A DNA stretch of 64,000 nt, from assembly GCF_013030945.1 (NCBI RefSeq), contig NZ_JABBXF010000047.1:48901-112900 (forward strand), read 5' to 3'. Shown here one piece after another: positions 34,383 through 43,040 of the stretch. Below the pieces are notes generated by a model that saw only the letters and a list, made by a program, of their open reading frames with translations, did not search any database and was not told where the DNA came from. Positions within the stretch are counted from its first letter, which is position 1. Each line of letters opens with the position of its first letter. This DNA is from Streptomyces morookaense. Lineage in GTDB: Bacteria > Actinomycetota > Actinomycetes > Streptomycetales > Streptomycetaceae. The translations under genes were made by a program, and so were the position numbers.

Positions 34383-35346
34383 GGACGATCCGGAAGGCCG
34401 GCTGCCCGTACTGACTGCCGGCGACCTCGACGACGCCGCTCCCCGACGTCCGGACGTCCAACAGGCAGGGCGCGTCGAACTCGACGTACCGGCGGAAGGA
34501 GGTCATGACGGCCGTGGGCGCGGACCACCGCGGGCCGCCTGCCGCCCGCGCGGCCTGGTGGGCGGCGGTGAGCAGGGCGAGGCCGGGAACATGGTCGACG
34601 GGGTGGTCGAACATCTCGGTGTTCGCCGGGTCGTTGCGCAGCAGCCAGCGGTCCGGGCGGCCGGCGGGGGACAGCGCGACCTCCGCGGCCGAGGAACAGC
34701 CCACGCGCTCGGGCGCCACCGGGTCCGGCACGTCCCAGGCGCCCCAGGGCGCCGTCAGGTACCCGCCGCGCAGCCGCCGGTAGACCTGCGGGGAGACCCA
34801 CTGGACCCGCGAGTCGGCCCGGCACACCACCCGGCCCCCGTGCCGGACCGTGAATTCCATGATCTCGGCGCCGATGACCCGTCCGCCGCGCCGGATCATC
34901 TGCGAGCAATTCAGCTCCACGGTGACGGGCGTGCGCCCGCCCCGCCGTCCCGGCTCCGGATCCGGCTCCATCAGCGTGCAGTTCAGGTTCTTCAGGAGCG
35001 ACTGGTATTCCAGCGGCACCCCGAACGCGGCATGGGAAACGGCGAGCCCGCACTGCCGGACGAGCCCGGCAGCCGTCGCGGCCGCGGGCCGGCCGCCATC
35101 CGGAGCCTCCGGTTCGCCCGGCCATTCGGCGCCCACCAGGAATACCTCGGGCGCCGGACGCGTCCAGCCCGTGACGAGAACGCCGCTCTGATCCTTGAGA
35201 TGGACCAGCTCCTTGGGAACCAGTCGCGGCGCCTCCTCGGGAGCAGGAGATTTCCGCAGGCCGGCGGCCATGTCCTGCAACTCCCCGGACTCCGATTTCG
35301 GGGTTTCCGGGGCCAGCGTGCAGGATTGGTACACCGTTGCGGACAT
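34372..35346 (-). CDS. gamma-butyrolactone synthase, AfsA/ScbA family
   Basis: The 324-residue protein carries two AfsA hot-dog repeats: VPKELVHLKDQSGVLVTGW ... ECNYRHPLYFEH-type region is weak, but the second motif FDHPVDHVPGLALL is clear. AfsA enzymes join a beta-ketoacyl-ACP to dihydroxyacetone phosphate. It is divergent from the receptor gene over 114 bp, exactly as scbA/scbR. The ATG at 35346 is confident. Confidence 0.88.
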   Translation of the reverse strand: MSATVYQSCTLAPETPKSESGELQDMAAGLRKSPAPEEAPRLVPKELVHLKDQSGVLVTGWTRPAPEVFLVGAEWPGEPEAPDGGRPAAATAAGLVRQCGLAVSHAAFGVPLEYQSLLKNLNCTLMEPDPEPGRRGGRTPVTVELNCSQMIRRGGRVIGAEIMEFTVRHGGRVVCRADSRVQWVSPQVYRRLRGGYLTAPWGAWDVPDPVAPERVGCSSAAEVALSPAGRPDRWLLRNDPANTEMFDHPVDHVPGLALLTAAHQAARAAGGPRWSAPTAVMTSFRRYVEFDAPCLLDVRTSGSGVVEVAGSQYGQPAFRIVLTG

Positions 35347-35365
35347 GATCCCCCCTGGGGCGCCT

Positions 35366-35426
35366 ACTCGAACGTTCGAGTGGGGTAGGACGTTGCGACA
35401 AGATACCTATCAATCGGTACTTATCG
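35366..35426. promoter_or_regulatory. divergent afsA-like/receptor promoter with palindrome and ARE-like site
   Basis: Two elements: the perfect 16-bp palindrome ACTCGAACGTTCGAGT (35366-35381) close to the AfsA start, and the ARE-like AGATACCTATCAATCGGTAC (35401-35420) toward the receptor gene. The latter contains ATACC-N8-GGTA as at 33489. A strong AAGGAGG then precedes the receptor GTG. Confidence 0.6.
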
Positions 35427-35460
35427 CCAGGGGGGGACGGAGCAGAAGGAGGGGATTGCC

Positions 35461-36120
35461 GTGGCGCAGCAGGAGCGCGCGATCCGGACCCGGCAGGCGA
35501 TTCTGGAGGCTGCCGGAAAAGTCTTCGACGAGGCCGGGTACGAGGCCGCCACGATTGCCCAGATCCTCGCCTGCGCCAAGGTGACCCGGGGTGCCCTGTA
35601 TTTCCACTTCAGCTCCAAGGAAGATCTCGCCCGGGGCGTTCTCGACGAAGCGGTGACAACCGAGGGCGTTTCTCCCCAGCCGTTCAAATTGCAGGAATTG
35701 ATCGACACCTCGCTGCTGCTCGCCCACCGGGTCCAGCGCGAGCCGCTGCTGCGCGCCTCGATCCGGCTGTCCGTCGACCAGCGGGCCCGGGCCATGTTCG
35801 GCACCCGGTGGCCCGACTGGATCACGGTGACCGCCGCGCTGCTCCAGGAGGCCAAGGACAAGGGCGAGACCCTTCCGCACGTCGTCCCGGAGGAGGTCGC
35901 CCGCCTCATGGTCGGCTCCTGGACGGGCGTTCAGCTGACCGCCGAGGCCATGCCCGAGCCGCCGGACCTCACGGACGAGATCTCCCTGCTCTACCGGCTG
36001 ATGATGCCCAACATCGCGGTGCCGGGCGTGCTGGCCCGGCTGGACATGGCGCCGGACCGTCCGCTGCGGCTCATGTCCTCCGCGGCAGGGGCGGCAGAGG
36101 ATCACATGAGAGAAGCCTGA
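35461..36120 (+). CDS. TetR-family gamma-butyrolactone receptor (ScbR/ArpA-like)
   Basis: The 219-residue repressor has the HTH of the ArpA group: RAIRTRQAILEAAGKVFDEAGYEAATIAQI and VTRGALYFHFSSKEDLA, closely like ScbR and ArpA. The C-terminal ligand domain keeps the ScbR-type FKLQELIDT and LPHVV blocks. It should repress until butyrolactone binds. GTG start with AAGGAGG upstream. Confidence 0.9.
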   Translation: MAQQERAIRTRQAILEAAGKVFDEAGYEAATIAQILACAKVTRGALYFHFSSKEDLARGVLDEAVTTEGVSPQPFKLQELIDTSLLLAHRVQREPLLRASIRLSVDQRARAMFGTRWPDWITVTAALLQEAKDKGETLPHVVPEEVARLMVGSWTGVQLTAEAMPEPPDLTDEISLLYRLMMPNIAVPGVLARLDMAPDRPLRLMSSAAGAAEDHMREA

Positions 36121-36137
36121 GAAAGCCCCTCCCCCTC

Positions 36138-36157
36138 TGTCTACAGTTCTGTAGACA
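36138..36157. promoter_or_regulatory. perfect 20-bp palindrome upstream of the membrane protein gene
   Basis: TGTCTACAGTTCTGTAGACA is 9+2+9 with perfect arms, 27 nt before the ATG of the membrane protein gene and 18 nt after the receptor stop. This is the shape of a TetR-type operator. No cognate TetR gene other than the receptor lies nearby. Confidence 0.6.
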
Positions 36158-36183
36158 ATCGCAGCGAAGAGGGCGGAGAGACC

Positions 36184-36984
36184 ATGCCGACAGCGGGCAT
36201 TGGCACGGTGGCCGAGCGGACGCACCGGCGTCCGGCGGAGACGGGTCTGAGCAAAGTACCCGAAGTGACGGCCCTGTTCTGGGTGGTGAAGGTCCTCACC
36301 ACCGGCATGGGCGAGACCGCCTCCGACTATCTGGGCCGCACGCTCGGCCCGATACCCGCCGGATGCCTCGGACTCGCCGGATTCGGCGCCCTGTTGGCGC
36401 TGCAGTTCCGCTCGGCGCGGTACCGGGCGTGGGTCTACTGGCCCACCGTCGTCATGGTCAGCGTCTTCGGCACGATGGCCGCCGACGTCGTCCACGTCGT
36501 GGCCGGCATCCCGTACACCGTCTCGACGGTGGCGTTCTGCCTGGCACTGGCCGCCGTGCTGGGCGGCTGGTACGCGTCCGAGAAGACCCTGGCCGTCCAC
36601 AGCATCCGCACCCGCCGGCGCGAGACGTTCTACTGGGCGACGGTCCTCGCCACGTTCGCCCTCGGCACGGCGATCGGCGACCTCACGGCGGGCACCCTGC
36701 ACCTCGGCTACCTGGCGTCCGGCATCCTCTTCGCCGTGGCCATCGCCGTGCCGGCGCTGTCCGGGCGCTTCGCATGGATGAACCCGGTGGCCGCGTTCTG
36801 GGCGGCGTACATCCTCACGCGCCCGCTGGGCGCATCGTTCGCGGACTGGATGGGCGTACCGTCCGCCCGCGGCGGCCTGGGCTGGGGCACGGGCCCGGTG
36901 ACGCTGTCGCTGCTGGTGCCGATCCTGTGCCTGATCGGCTACTTGGCGGTGAGCCGGAGGGACACCCCGAGCGGGCAGCGGTAG
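36184..36984 (+). CDS. integral membrane protein, COG4705 type
   Basis: The 266-residue protein has six to seven hydrophobic segments and a repeated motif: KVPEVTALFWVVKVLTTGMGE, then RRETFYWATVLATFALGTAIGD, then MNPVAAFWAAYILTRPLGAS, indicating an internal triplication. This is the COG4705 family of membrane proteins, function unknown. Its promoter bears the 20-bp palindrome, suggesting tight control by a small-molecule-sensing repressor. Confidence 0.78.
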   Translation: MPTAGIGTVAERTHRRPAETGLSKVPEVTALFWVVKVLTTGMGETASDYLGRTLGPIPAGCLGLAGFGALLALQFRSARYRAWVYWPTVVMVSVFGTMAADVVHVVAGIPYTVSTVAFCLALAAVLGGWYASEKTLAVHSIRTRRRETFYWATVLATFALGTAIGDLTAGTLHLGYLASGILFAVAIAVPALSGRFAWMNPVAAFWAAYILTRPLGASFADWMGVPSARGGLGWGTGPVTLSLLVPILCLIGYLAVSRRDTPSGQR

Positions 36985-37010
36985 CAGAACACCGCTACCG
37001 GCTCCCCGAA

Positions 37011-37030
37011 CACGGTTCACGACTCCCGAA
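37011..37030 (+). promoter_or_regulatory. 20-nt motif upstream of the mutase operon
   Basis: CACGGTTCACGACTCCCGAA recurs with one change at 42876-42895 before the exporter gene. It lies about 85 nt upstream of the first mutase ATG, in a 130-bp gap that also has GGCGTTTTC (37048-37056) complementary to GAAAACGCC (37078-37086). A shared binding site for one regulator is inferred. Confidence 0.5.
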
Positions 37031-37114
37031 GCCCCCTGTGTCCGGCAGGCGTTTTCGACGATCGTTTGGTTGTCCGAGAAAACGCCAACGACCCGGAAAA
37101 AACGGGGGGTTCAC

Positions 37115-37582
37115 ATGTCAGTCCCGGTTCGGCACAAGAGGCGCATCGTCCTCTCGACCGTCTCCTCCGACTCCCACACCTGGAACCTGGTCTTCCTGCA
37201 GCTGCTCCTGGAGGAGGGCGGCTACGAGGTGCACAACCTCGGCGCCTGCGTCCCCGACGAGGTGCTGGTCGAGGCGGTCCGCAGGCACCGGCCCGACGCG
37301 GTGGTGATCTCCTCGGTGAACGGGCACGGCCACCTGGACGGCGCCCGCATGATCCGGGTGCTGCAGGCCGACGCGGACCCGGACGTGGCCGGGGTGCCGG
37401 TGATGATCGGCGGGAAGCTGGGGATCCGGGGCGCGGCCGACGCGGATCTGGCCGGGGAGCTGATCGCGGCCGGCTTCCGCGCCGTGTTCACCGAGGGGGC
37501 CGACCCGGCCGACTTCGGCCGGACCCTGAACGAGCTGGCCGGTGCCGGTGCCCTCACGGCCGACGAGGCGGTGGCGGCATGA
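37115..37582 (+). CDS. B12-binding subunit of a glutamate-mutase-type enzyme
   Basis: The 155-residue protein resembles the S (sigma) subunit of methylaspartate/glutamate mutase: a Rossmann-like cobalamin domain with DSHTWN (Asp19, His21 as axial ligand; the usual Gly of DxHxxG is Asn), ISSVNG for SxL, and MIGGKLG for the GG. The ATG at 37115 is chosen over a TTG 15 codons upstream. Its stop overlaps the E subunit start. Confidence 0.82.
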   Translation: MSVPVRHKRRIVLSTVSSDSHTWNLVFLQLLLEEGGYEVHNLGACVPDEVLVEAVRRHRPDAVVISSVNGHGHLDGARMIRVLQADADPDVAGVPVMIGGKLGIRGAADADLAGELIAAGFRAVFTEGADPADFGRTLNELAGAGALTADEAVAA

Positions 37583-40500
37583 GCGCGGAGCTGCGGAACC
37601 GCCCGGCGGCCGACATCCAGAGCTACGTCGAACAGGCCGCGCAGGAAGGCCGGCTGGTGGTCCAGCCGCGGATGGGGATGTCCGGGCCGGCCGAGATGGC
37701 CGCCGGGCTGCGGGCGGTCGCCGCCGCCCGGGCCCGCACCGTCGGCACCATGACGATCGACTCCTACACCCGCGTCGAGGACATCGCCGGGGCCCGGGCG
37801 GCCCTGGCCGAGGGGAAGCACCTCAACGGCTTCCCGATCGTCAACCACGGCCCGGTGACGACCGCACGGGTCGCCGCCGCCACCGGGCACCGCATCCCGG
37901 TCCAGGTCCGGCACGGCTCGGCCCGGCCCGCCCATATCTTCGACGCGATGGTGGCCGCGGGGCTGTCGGCCTCCGAGGGCGGACCGGTCTCGTACTGCCT
38001 CCCCTACTCCCGGCTGCCGCTCGCCGAGGCGATACCGGCCTGGGCGGACGCGACCCGCCGGTTCGCCGAGGGCACCGCGGCCAACGGACTCCGCGCCCAC
38101 CTGGAGACCTTCGGCGGCTGCATGCTCGGCCAGATGTGCCCGCCGTCGCTGCTGGTGGCGATCAGCGTGCTGGAGGCCATGTTCTTCGCGCAGCACGGCC
38201 TGACCTCCGTGTCCCTGTCCTACGCGCAGCAGACCCATCCGGTGCAGGACATCGAGGCGCTCGCCGCGCTGCACCACCTCGCCGAGACGTTCCTGCCGGC
38301 CGACGTGGCCCGCCACGTGGTGCTCTACACCTACATGGGCGTGTACCCGGGCACCGAGGCCGGGGCCGGGCTGCTGCTCGACACCTCCGCCCAGGTCGCC
38401 GTGCGCGGCGGCGCCCAGCGCCTGATCGTCAAGACGGCGGCCGAGGCGCACCGCATCCCCACCGTCGGGGAGAACATCGCGGCGCTGGAGCGGGCCACGC
38501 GCAAGGGGCGCGAGGCGCTGACGGAGGAATGCGAGCTGCCCTGGGCCCGCCAGGTCGACTACGAGACCGTCTACACCGAGGCGTTGGCGCTCATCGAGGC
38601 CGTACTGGGCCTCGGCCCGGACATCGGGCCGGCCCTGCGGAAGGGCTTCGCCACCGGGCTGCTGGACGTGCCCTTCTGCCTGCACCGCGACAACACCGGT
38701 GCCGCGCAGGGGACGATCGGCGACGACGGGCGGCTGCGCTGGGCGAAGACGGGTGCGATGCCGCTGCCGGCGCACTCCTCCTCCACCGCGAGGGCGGTCA
38801 CCTCCGCCCGGCTGCTCGGCATGCTGCGCTACACCGCCGACAGCCACGACCAGGCGGCGGCCGCCCTGGACGCCGCGGCCCCCTACCGGATCGCGATCGT
38901 CGGCTCCGGCCCGCGCGGCCTGTCCGTCGCCGAGCGGCTCGCCGCCCGGCTGCAGGGCGAACACCCCGGCCGCGACGTGGAGATCAGCATCGTCGACAAG
39001 GTGCAGGTGGGCGCCGGCCGCGTCTGGCGCACCGGTCAGGACACCTCCTTCCTGATGAACACCGCGTGCGGAGAGGTCACGATGTTCTCCGGCCCGATGG
39101 ACGACGGCCCCGTGCGCGCCGGTGCCGGACCGACCCTGGCCCAGTGGTGGTCCACGGCCCGTCCCGCCGACTACCCGGGCCCGGACGCCTACGCACCGCG
39201 CGCTCTGTACGGCGAGTACCTGCAGTTCCACCTGGACGCGATCGAGACCTCGCTGCCGGCGCGCGTCCGCCTGAGACGGGTCGCCGGTGAGGTCACCGGC
39301 GCGCAACGCGACGGCGGCACCTGGCAGTTGTCGTTCGCCGACGGGGATCAGCTGACCGCCGACCGGGTCGTCATGACCACCGGCCACCCCGTCACCGAGC
39401 TCTCCGCCGACCAGGCCGGGCTCGCCGCCTTCGCCGGGGCCCGCCCGCAGCTGCGCTACATCCGCGGCGACAGCGCCGCCGACATGCCCCTGAGCGGCAT
39501 CGCCCCCGGGGCACGGGTCGCCGTGCTCGGCATGGGCCTGTCCTTCTACGACGTCACCGCCGCCCTGACCTGCGGCCGCGGCGGCCGGTTCGAGGACGAC
39601 GGACACGGCGGGCTGCGGTACGTCCCCTCGGGACGCGAACCCCGGCTCGTCGCCGGCTCCCGCTCCGGGGTGCCGCTCCCGGCCCGCGGCCGGAACCAGA
39701 AGGGTCCGGACTGGCGTTACACGGCACGGCTGTTCACCCCGCAGCGCATCAGGGCCCTGCGCTCCCGCGGCCCGCTCGACTTCCGCCGCGACGTGTGGCC
39801 GTGGCTCGACGCCGAGATGCAGCTCGTCTACTACGCCACGGCGGTCCGCGGCCGCTACGGGACCGAGGTGGAACACGCCTACACCGACAGCGTCGTCGCC
39901 GAGATCGCGGCGGCCGGTGCGGACGCCGCCGAGCAGACGGCCCGGCAGCTGGCCGAGCGCTTCGGCCTGGACCTCCTGCCGCCCCTGGACGTGAACCGCC
40001 TGGCCCGCCCGTTCGCCGGCTGCCGATTCGACAGCGCGAAGGAATACGCCGCCGCGCTGGCCGAGTTGATCACGGCCGATGTCGAACAGGCCCGCCGGGG
40101 CAATCTCGACGGTCCTCTCAAGGCCGCCCTGGACGTCCTGCGGGACGTGCGCGGCACCATCCGGCTGGCCGTCGACCACGGAGGCCTCACGGCCGCGTCG
40201 CACCGCGAGGATTTCCTGGGCTGGTTCGGCCCGGTGAGCTCCTTCCTGGCGGCCGGTCCCCCGATGGTGCGGCTGGAGCAGACCCTGGCGCTGATGGACG
40301 CCGGGATCCTCGAAGTCGCCGGTCCGGACGCCCGGTTCGGGGCCGACGAGGACGCCGGGGCGTTCGCGGTGTCGTCCGGCCAGATCGACGAGGCGCCGCA
40401 GCACTGCGAGGTGCTGATCGACGCCCGGATCCCCGGCCCCGACCTCGCCCGCGACCCCGCTCCGCTCACCCGCTGCCTCACCCGTGCCGGCCTGTGGACC

Positions 40501-40779
40501 TCGTGGGCGAACACCGCGGGCGGCCGGAGCTTCGACACCGGGGGCGTCGCCGTCACCGCGTCCCCCTACCGGCCGGTCGACGCCGACGGCACGGCCGCCG
40601 ACGGGATGTACGTGCTCGGCATCCCCACGGAGGGCCAACGGTGGTTCATGCAGGTCGGGTCCTCCCGGCCCGGCCCCTGGACCGAGTTCACGAAGGACGC
40701 CGACGCCATCGCCGCCGACGCCCTGGCAGGCCTCCGGCAGACCGCCCGGACCCGCGCCCTGGAAGGAGCGAACCGATGA
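37579..40779 (+). CDS. glutamate-mutase E subunit fused to an FAD/NAD(P)-binding flavoprotein
   Basis: The 1066-residue protein has two parts. Residues about 5-430 match the E (epsilon) subunit of glutamate mutase (RTVGTMTIDSYTRV, LNGFPIVNHGP, VQVRHGSARP and the later LPADVARHVVLYTYMGVYPG). From about 437 an FAD-binding domain begins (GSGPRG at 442-447) and runs to the end with further FAD/NAD(P)-binding protein sequence (PF13454-like). Such a fusion is unusual: the E subunit is normally free and about 480 residues. Coupled by ATGA to the S subunit and to the ligase gene. Confidence 0.8.
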   Translation: MSAELRNRPAADIQSYVEQAAQEGRLVVQPRMGMSGPAEMAAGLRAVAAARARTVGTMTIDSYTRVEDIAGARAALAEGKHLNGFPIVNHGPVTTARVAAATGHRIPVQVRHGSARPAHIFDAMVAAGLSASEGGPVSYCLPYSRLPLAEAIPAWADATRRFAEGTAANGLRAHLETFGGCMLGQMCPPSLLVAISVLEAMFFAQHGLTSVSLSYAQQTHPVQDIEALAALHHLAETFLPADVARHVVLYTYMGVYPGTEAGAGLLLDTSAQVAVRGGAQRLIVKTAAEAHRIPTVGENIAALERATRKGREALTEECELPWARQVDYETVYTEALALIEAVLGLGPDIGPALRKGFATGLLDVPFCLHRDNTGAAQGTIGDDGRLRWAKTGAMPLPAHSSSTARAVTSARLLGMLRYTADSHDQAAAALDAAAPYRIAIVGSGPRGLSVAERLAARLQGEHPGRDVEISIVDKVQVGAGRVWRTGQDTSFLMNTACGEVTMFSGPMDDGPVRAGAGPTLAQWWSTARPADYPGPDAYAPRALYGEYLQFHLDAIETSLPARVRLRRVAGEVTGAQRDGGTWQLSFADGDQLTADRVVMTTGHPVTELSADQAGLAAFAGARPQLRYIRGDSAADMPLSGIAPGARVAVLGMGLSFYDVTAALTCGRGGRFEDDGHGGLRYVPSGREPRLVAGSRSGVPLPARGRNQKGPDWRYTARLFTPQRIRALRSRGPLDFRRDVWPWLDAEMQLVYYATAVRGRYGTEVEHAYTDSVVAEIAAAGADAAEQTARQLAERFGLDLLPPLDVNRLARPFAGCRFDSAKEYAAALAELITADVEQARRGNLDGPLKAALDVLRDVRGTIRLAVDHGGLTAASHREDFLGWFGPVSSFLAAGPPMVRLEQTLALMDAGILEVAGPDARFGADEDAGAFAVSSGQIDEAPQHCEVLIDARIPGPDLARDPAPLTRCLTRAGLWTSWANTAGGRSFDTGGVAVTASPYRPVDADGTAADGMYVLGIPTEGQRWFMQVGSSRPGPWTEFTKDADAIAADALAGLRQTARTRALEGANR

Positions 40780-42407
40780 CGCGCCCCGAGGACGCATACG
40801 ACCGGATGCGCCGCACCGCGGCCCACACGATGTTCCGCCGCAGCCGCGACCTCCTGCTGGACCTCCGCACGGATCTGGACGCCGCCCGGGCGGCCTTCAC
40901 CTGGCCGAGGCCGGAGACGTTCAACTGGGCGCTCGAATGGTTCGACGTCGTCGCCGCAGGCAACCCGCGGCCGGCGCTGGAGCTGGTGCAGCCCGGCGGC
41001 GGCACGACGACGGTGACCTACCAGGAGCTGTCGGCCCGCTCCGACCAGCTCGCCAACTGGCTTGCGGGGCAGGGCATCGGCCGCGGCGAGCGGGTGATGA
41101 TCGCCCTCGGCCAGCAGACCGAGCTGTGGGAGACGCTGCTCGCCTGCCTGAAGACCGGTGCCGTGGTCATCCCGGTCTACACGTCGCTGACCCGGGCCGA
41201 GGCCGAGGACCGCACCGGGCGGGGCCGGGTGCGCCACGTGATCTGCCGGAGCGACCTCACGGACCTGTTCGCCGGCCTCCCGCTGGCGACCCGCACGGCG
41301 GTCGGCGCGCCGGTGCCCGGCTGGGCCGACTACGCCGCCTCGTACACCGCCGAAGAGCGATTCGTCCCCTCCGTCCCCACCCCTGCGACGGATGTGGCCT
41401 TCGCCTACTTCACCTCCGGCACCACCTCGGCACCGAAGCTCGTCACCCACACCCACAGCTCGTACCCCGTAGGGCACTTGTCGTCGATGTACTTCAACGG
41501 GCTGCAGCCCGGCGACCGGCACCTGAACGTCTCGGCGCCCGGCTGGGCCAAACACTCCTGGTCCAGCTTCTTCGTGCCGTTCACCGCCGAGGCCACGCTG
41601 GTCGTCCTGCCGGACGAGGGTGTCGGCCCCGGCGACCTGCCGGGCCTCCTGGCGGCGCGGGACGTCACCAGCCTGTGCGCCCCGCCCTCCCTGTGGTCCC
41701 GGCTCGCCCGGCACCTCGACGCCGCCGCCCCGCGGCTGCGGGAGGCGACCAGCGCGGGCGAGCCGCTCCCCGCCGAGATCGCCGACGCGGTCGAGCGGGC
41801 GTGGGGGGTGCCGGTCCGCGACGGCTACGGCCAGACGGAGACCACGGCCCTGATCGGCACCACACCCGGCATGCCCCGCCGTCCCGGGTGGCTCGGCAGA
41901 CCGCTGCCCGGCTGGGACGTCCGCACCGACGACGGCCTGGTGTGCGTGGACCTCTCCGCCGATCCGGTGGGCATGATGGCCGGCTACGACCCCGTGGCCA
42001 CCCCCTCCGCGCCGCCCGTGGGCACCGGGACGTACCTCACCGGCGACGTCGGCGAGACGGGCCCGGACGGCTGCATCCGGATCCTCGGCCGCTCCGACGA
42101 CGTGTTCAAGTCCGGCGGCCACCGCGTCTCCCCCTACGAGCTCGAAGCCGTGCTCCGCTCCCATCCCGCCGTGCGCGAGGCCGCCGTCGTCCCCGCGGCG
42201 CACCCCACCCTCGGCAGGGCCGCCCACGCCGTCGTCGAACTGACCGCCGAACGGGCCACGACAGCAGACGAGTTGCTCGCCCACGTGGACGCCCGCGTCA
42301 CCCGCGCCCTGCGCGTCCACAGCATCGCCTTCACCGACCGGCTCCCCCGCACGGCGTCCGGCAAGGTCCGCCGCGCCGCCCTGAGCACCGCCCCCGCCCG
42401 CTCCTGA
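40776..42407 (+). CDS. acyl-CoA/AMP-forming ligase (ACSM/benzoate-CoA-ligase-like)
   Basis: The 543-residue enzyme has the adenylation motifs YFTSGTTSAPK (A3), DGYGQTET (A5) and GRSDDVFKSGGHRVSPYELEAVL (A8), and ends RTASGKVRRAAL with the A10 Lys. The segment SAPGWAKHSWSSFFVPF is typical of medium-chain acyl/aryl-CoA synthetases rather than of NRPS adenylation domains. Likely it activates the product of the upstream flavoenzyme/mutase. The start overlaps the preceding stop. Confidence 0.85.
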   Translation: MTRPEDAYDRMRRTAAHTMFRRSRDLLLDLRTDLDAARAAFTWPRPETFNWALEWFDVVAAGNPRPALELVQPGGGTTTVTYQELSARSDQLANWLAGQGIGRGERVMIALGQQTELWETLLACLKTGAVVIPVYTSLTRAEAEDRTGRGRVRHVICRSDLTDLFAGLPLATRTAVGAPVPGWADYAASYTAEERFVPSVPTPATDVAFAYFTSGTTSAPKLVTHTHSSYPVGHLSSMYFNGLQPGDRHLNVSAPGWAKHSWSSFFVPFTAEATLVVLPDEGVGPGDLPGLLAARDVTSLCAPPSLWSRLARHLDAAAPRLREATSAGEPLPAEIADAVERAWGVPVRDGYGQTETTALIGTTPGMPRRPGWLGRPLPGWDVRTDDGLVCVDLSADPVGMMAGYDPVATPSAPPVGTGTYLTGDVGETGPDGCIRILGRSDDVFKSGGHRVSPYELEAVLRSHPAVREAAVVPAAHPTLGRAAHAVVELTAERATTADELLAHVDARVTRALRVHSIAFTDRLPRTASGKVRRAALSTAPARS

Positions 42408-42433
42408 ACCTCCGCGCCCCCGAGGAGAGACCC

Positions 42434-42862
42434 ATGTCCGTCACCGTCCCCGCCGCCCCCGCCCGGCCCGCACCGCCTGCGGCCCTGGCGTCGTCGCTGC
42501 CCGTGATCCTGCGCAGCATCGAGGAACGCGGCCTCGCGTTCGAGGAGTTGACGTTCGCCCCGCTGACCGCGGACGGCCGCACCGGCGTCGGCATCCACCG
42601 GCTGTACACCACCGAGGAGACCGGGGCCGGCGGCCCGGCCGCCGGCATCGTCCGCTACGAGCCCGGCGCCGCCACCGTGCCGCACCGGCACCAGGGCTAC
42701 GAGATCATCTACGTCTTCGAGGGGCAGCTGGAGACCGAGGCGGGCGCCCATCCGGCCGGAAGCATGCTGGTCATGAGCCCGGGTTCCGTCCACGCCCCGC
42801 GGTCGGCGGACGGCGCCGTCCTGCTGGTGGTGTGGGAACAGCCGGTGCTCCCGCTCCGCTAG
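42434..42862 (+). CDS. cupin-domain protein
   Basis: The 142-residue protein is a single-domain cupin, with metal-site motif GAATVPHRHQGYEIIYVFEGQ (two His plus Glu) and a later PGSVHAPRS (third His). It lies 26 nt after the ligase with GAGGAGA ribosome site. It could be an isomerase, dioxygenase or ligand-binding regulator. It fits the mutase-ligase operon. Confidence 0.82.
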   Translation: MSVTVPAAPARPAPPAALASSLPVILRSIEERGLAFEELTFAPLTADGRTGVGIHRLYTTEETGAGGPAAGIVRYEPGAATVPHRHQGYEIIYVFEGQLETEAGAHPAGSMLVMSPGSVHAPRSADGAVLLVVWEQPVLPLR

Positions 42863-42875
42863 GGCGGCGGACAAG

Positions 42876-42895
42876 CACGGTTCACGATTCCCGAA
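42876..42895 (+). promoter_or_regulatory. 20-nt motif, second copy, upstream of the exporter gene
   Basis: CACGGTTCACGATTCCCGAA, one mismatch from the copy at 37011. It lies in the 178-bp gap between the cupin stop and the MFS GTG. Confidence 0.5.
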
Positions 42896-43040
42896 CGGGC
42901 GTTGCCGTCCGCCGACATCGCCTTGAGGCAGGACGGACGGCCCCCGCATCATCTCGGTAAGCAATCAAACCCCTTACCCGAGGCGCTTGTTGCCCCACGT
43001 AAGCACTCCGACCCCTTTCGGACTTCAGAAGGAGCCCGTC

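Noticed and set aside
36985..37114. Cobalamin riboswitch before the B12-dependent mutase
   Set aside because: The gap is only 130 nt, and neither the B12-box nor the long stems are visible; a 9-bp inverted repeat is the only structure.
37222..40797. Open frame of 1191 codons on the minus strand opposite the mutase-flavoprotein gene
   Set aside because: The plus-strand protein has clear domains and coupled neighbours; the antisense translation has no recognisable motif.
40776..42407. NRPS adenylation domain
   Set aside because: No carrier or condensation domain is attached, and the SAPGWAKHSWSS segment fits acyl/aryl-CoA synthetases.
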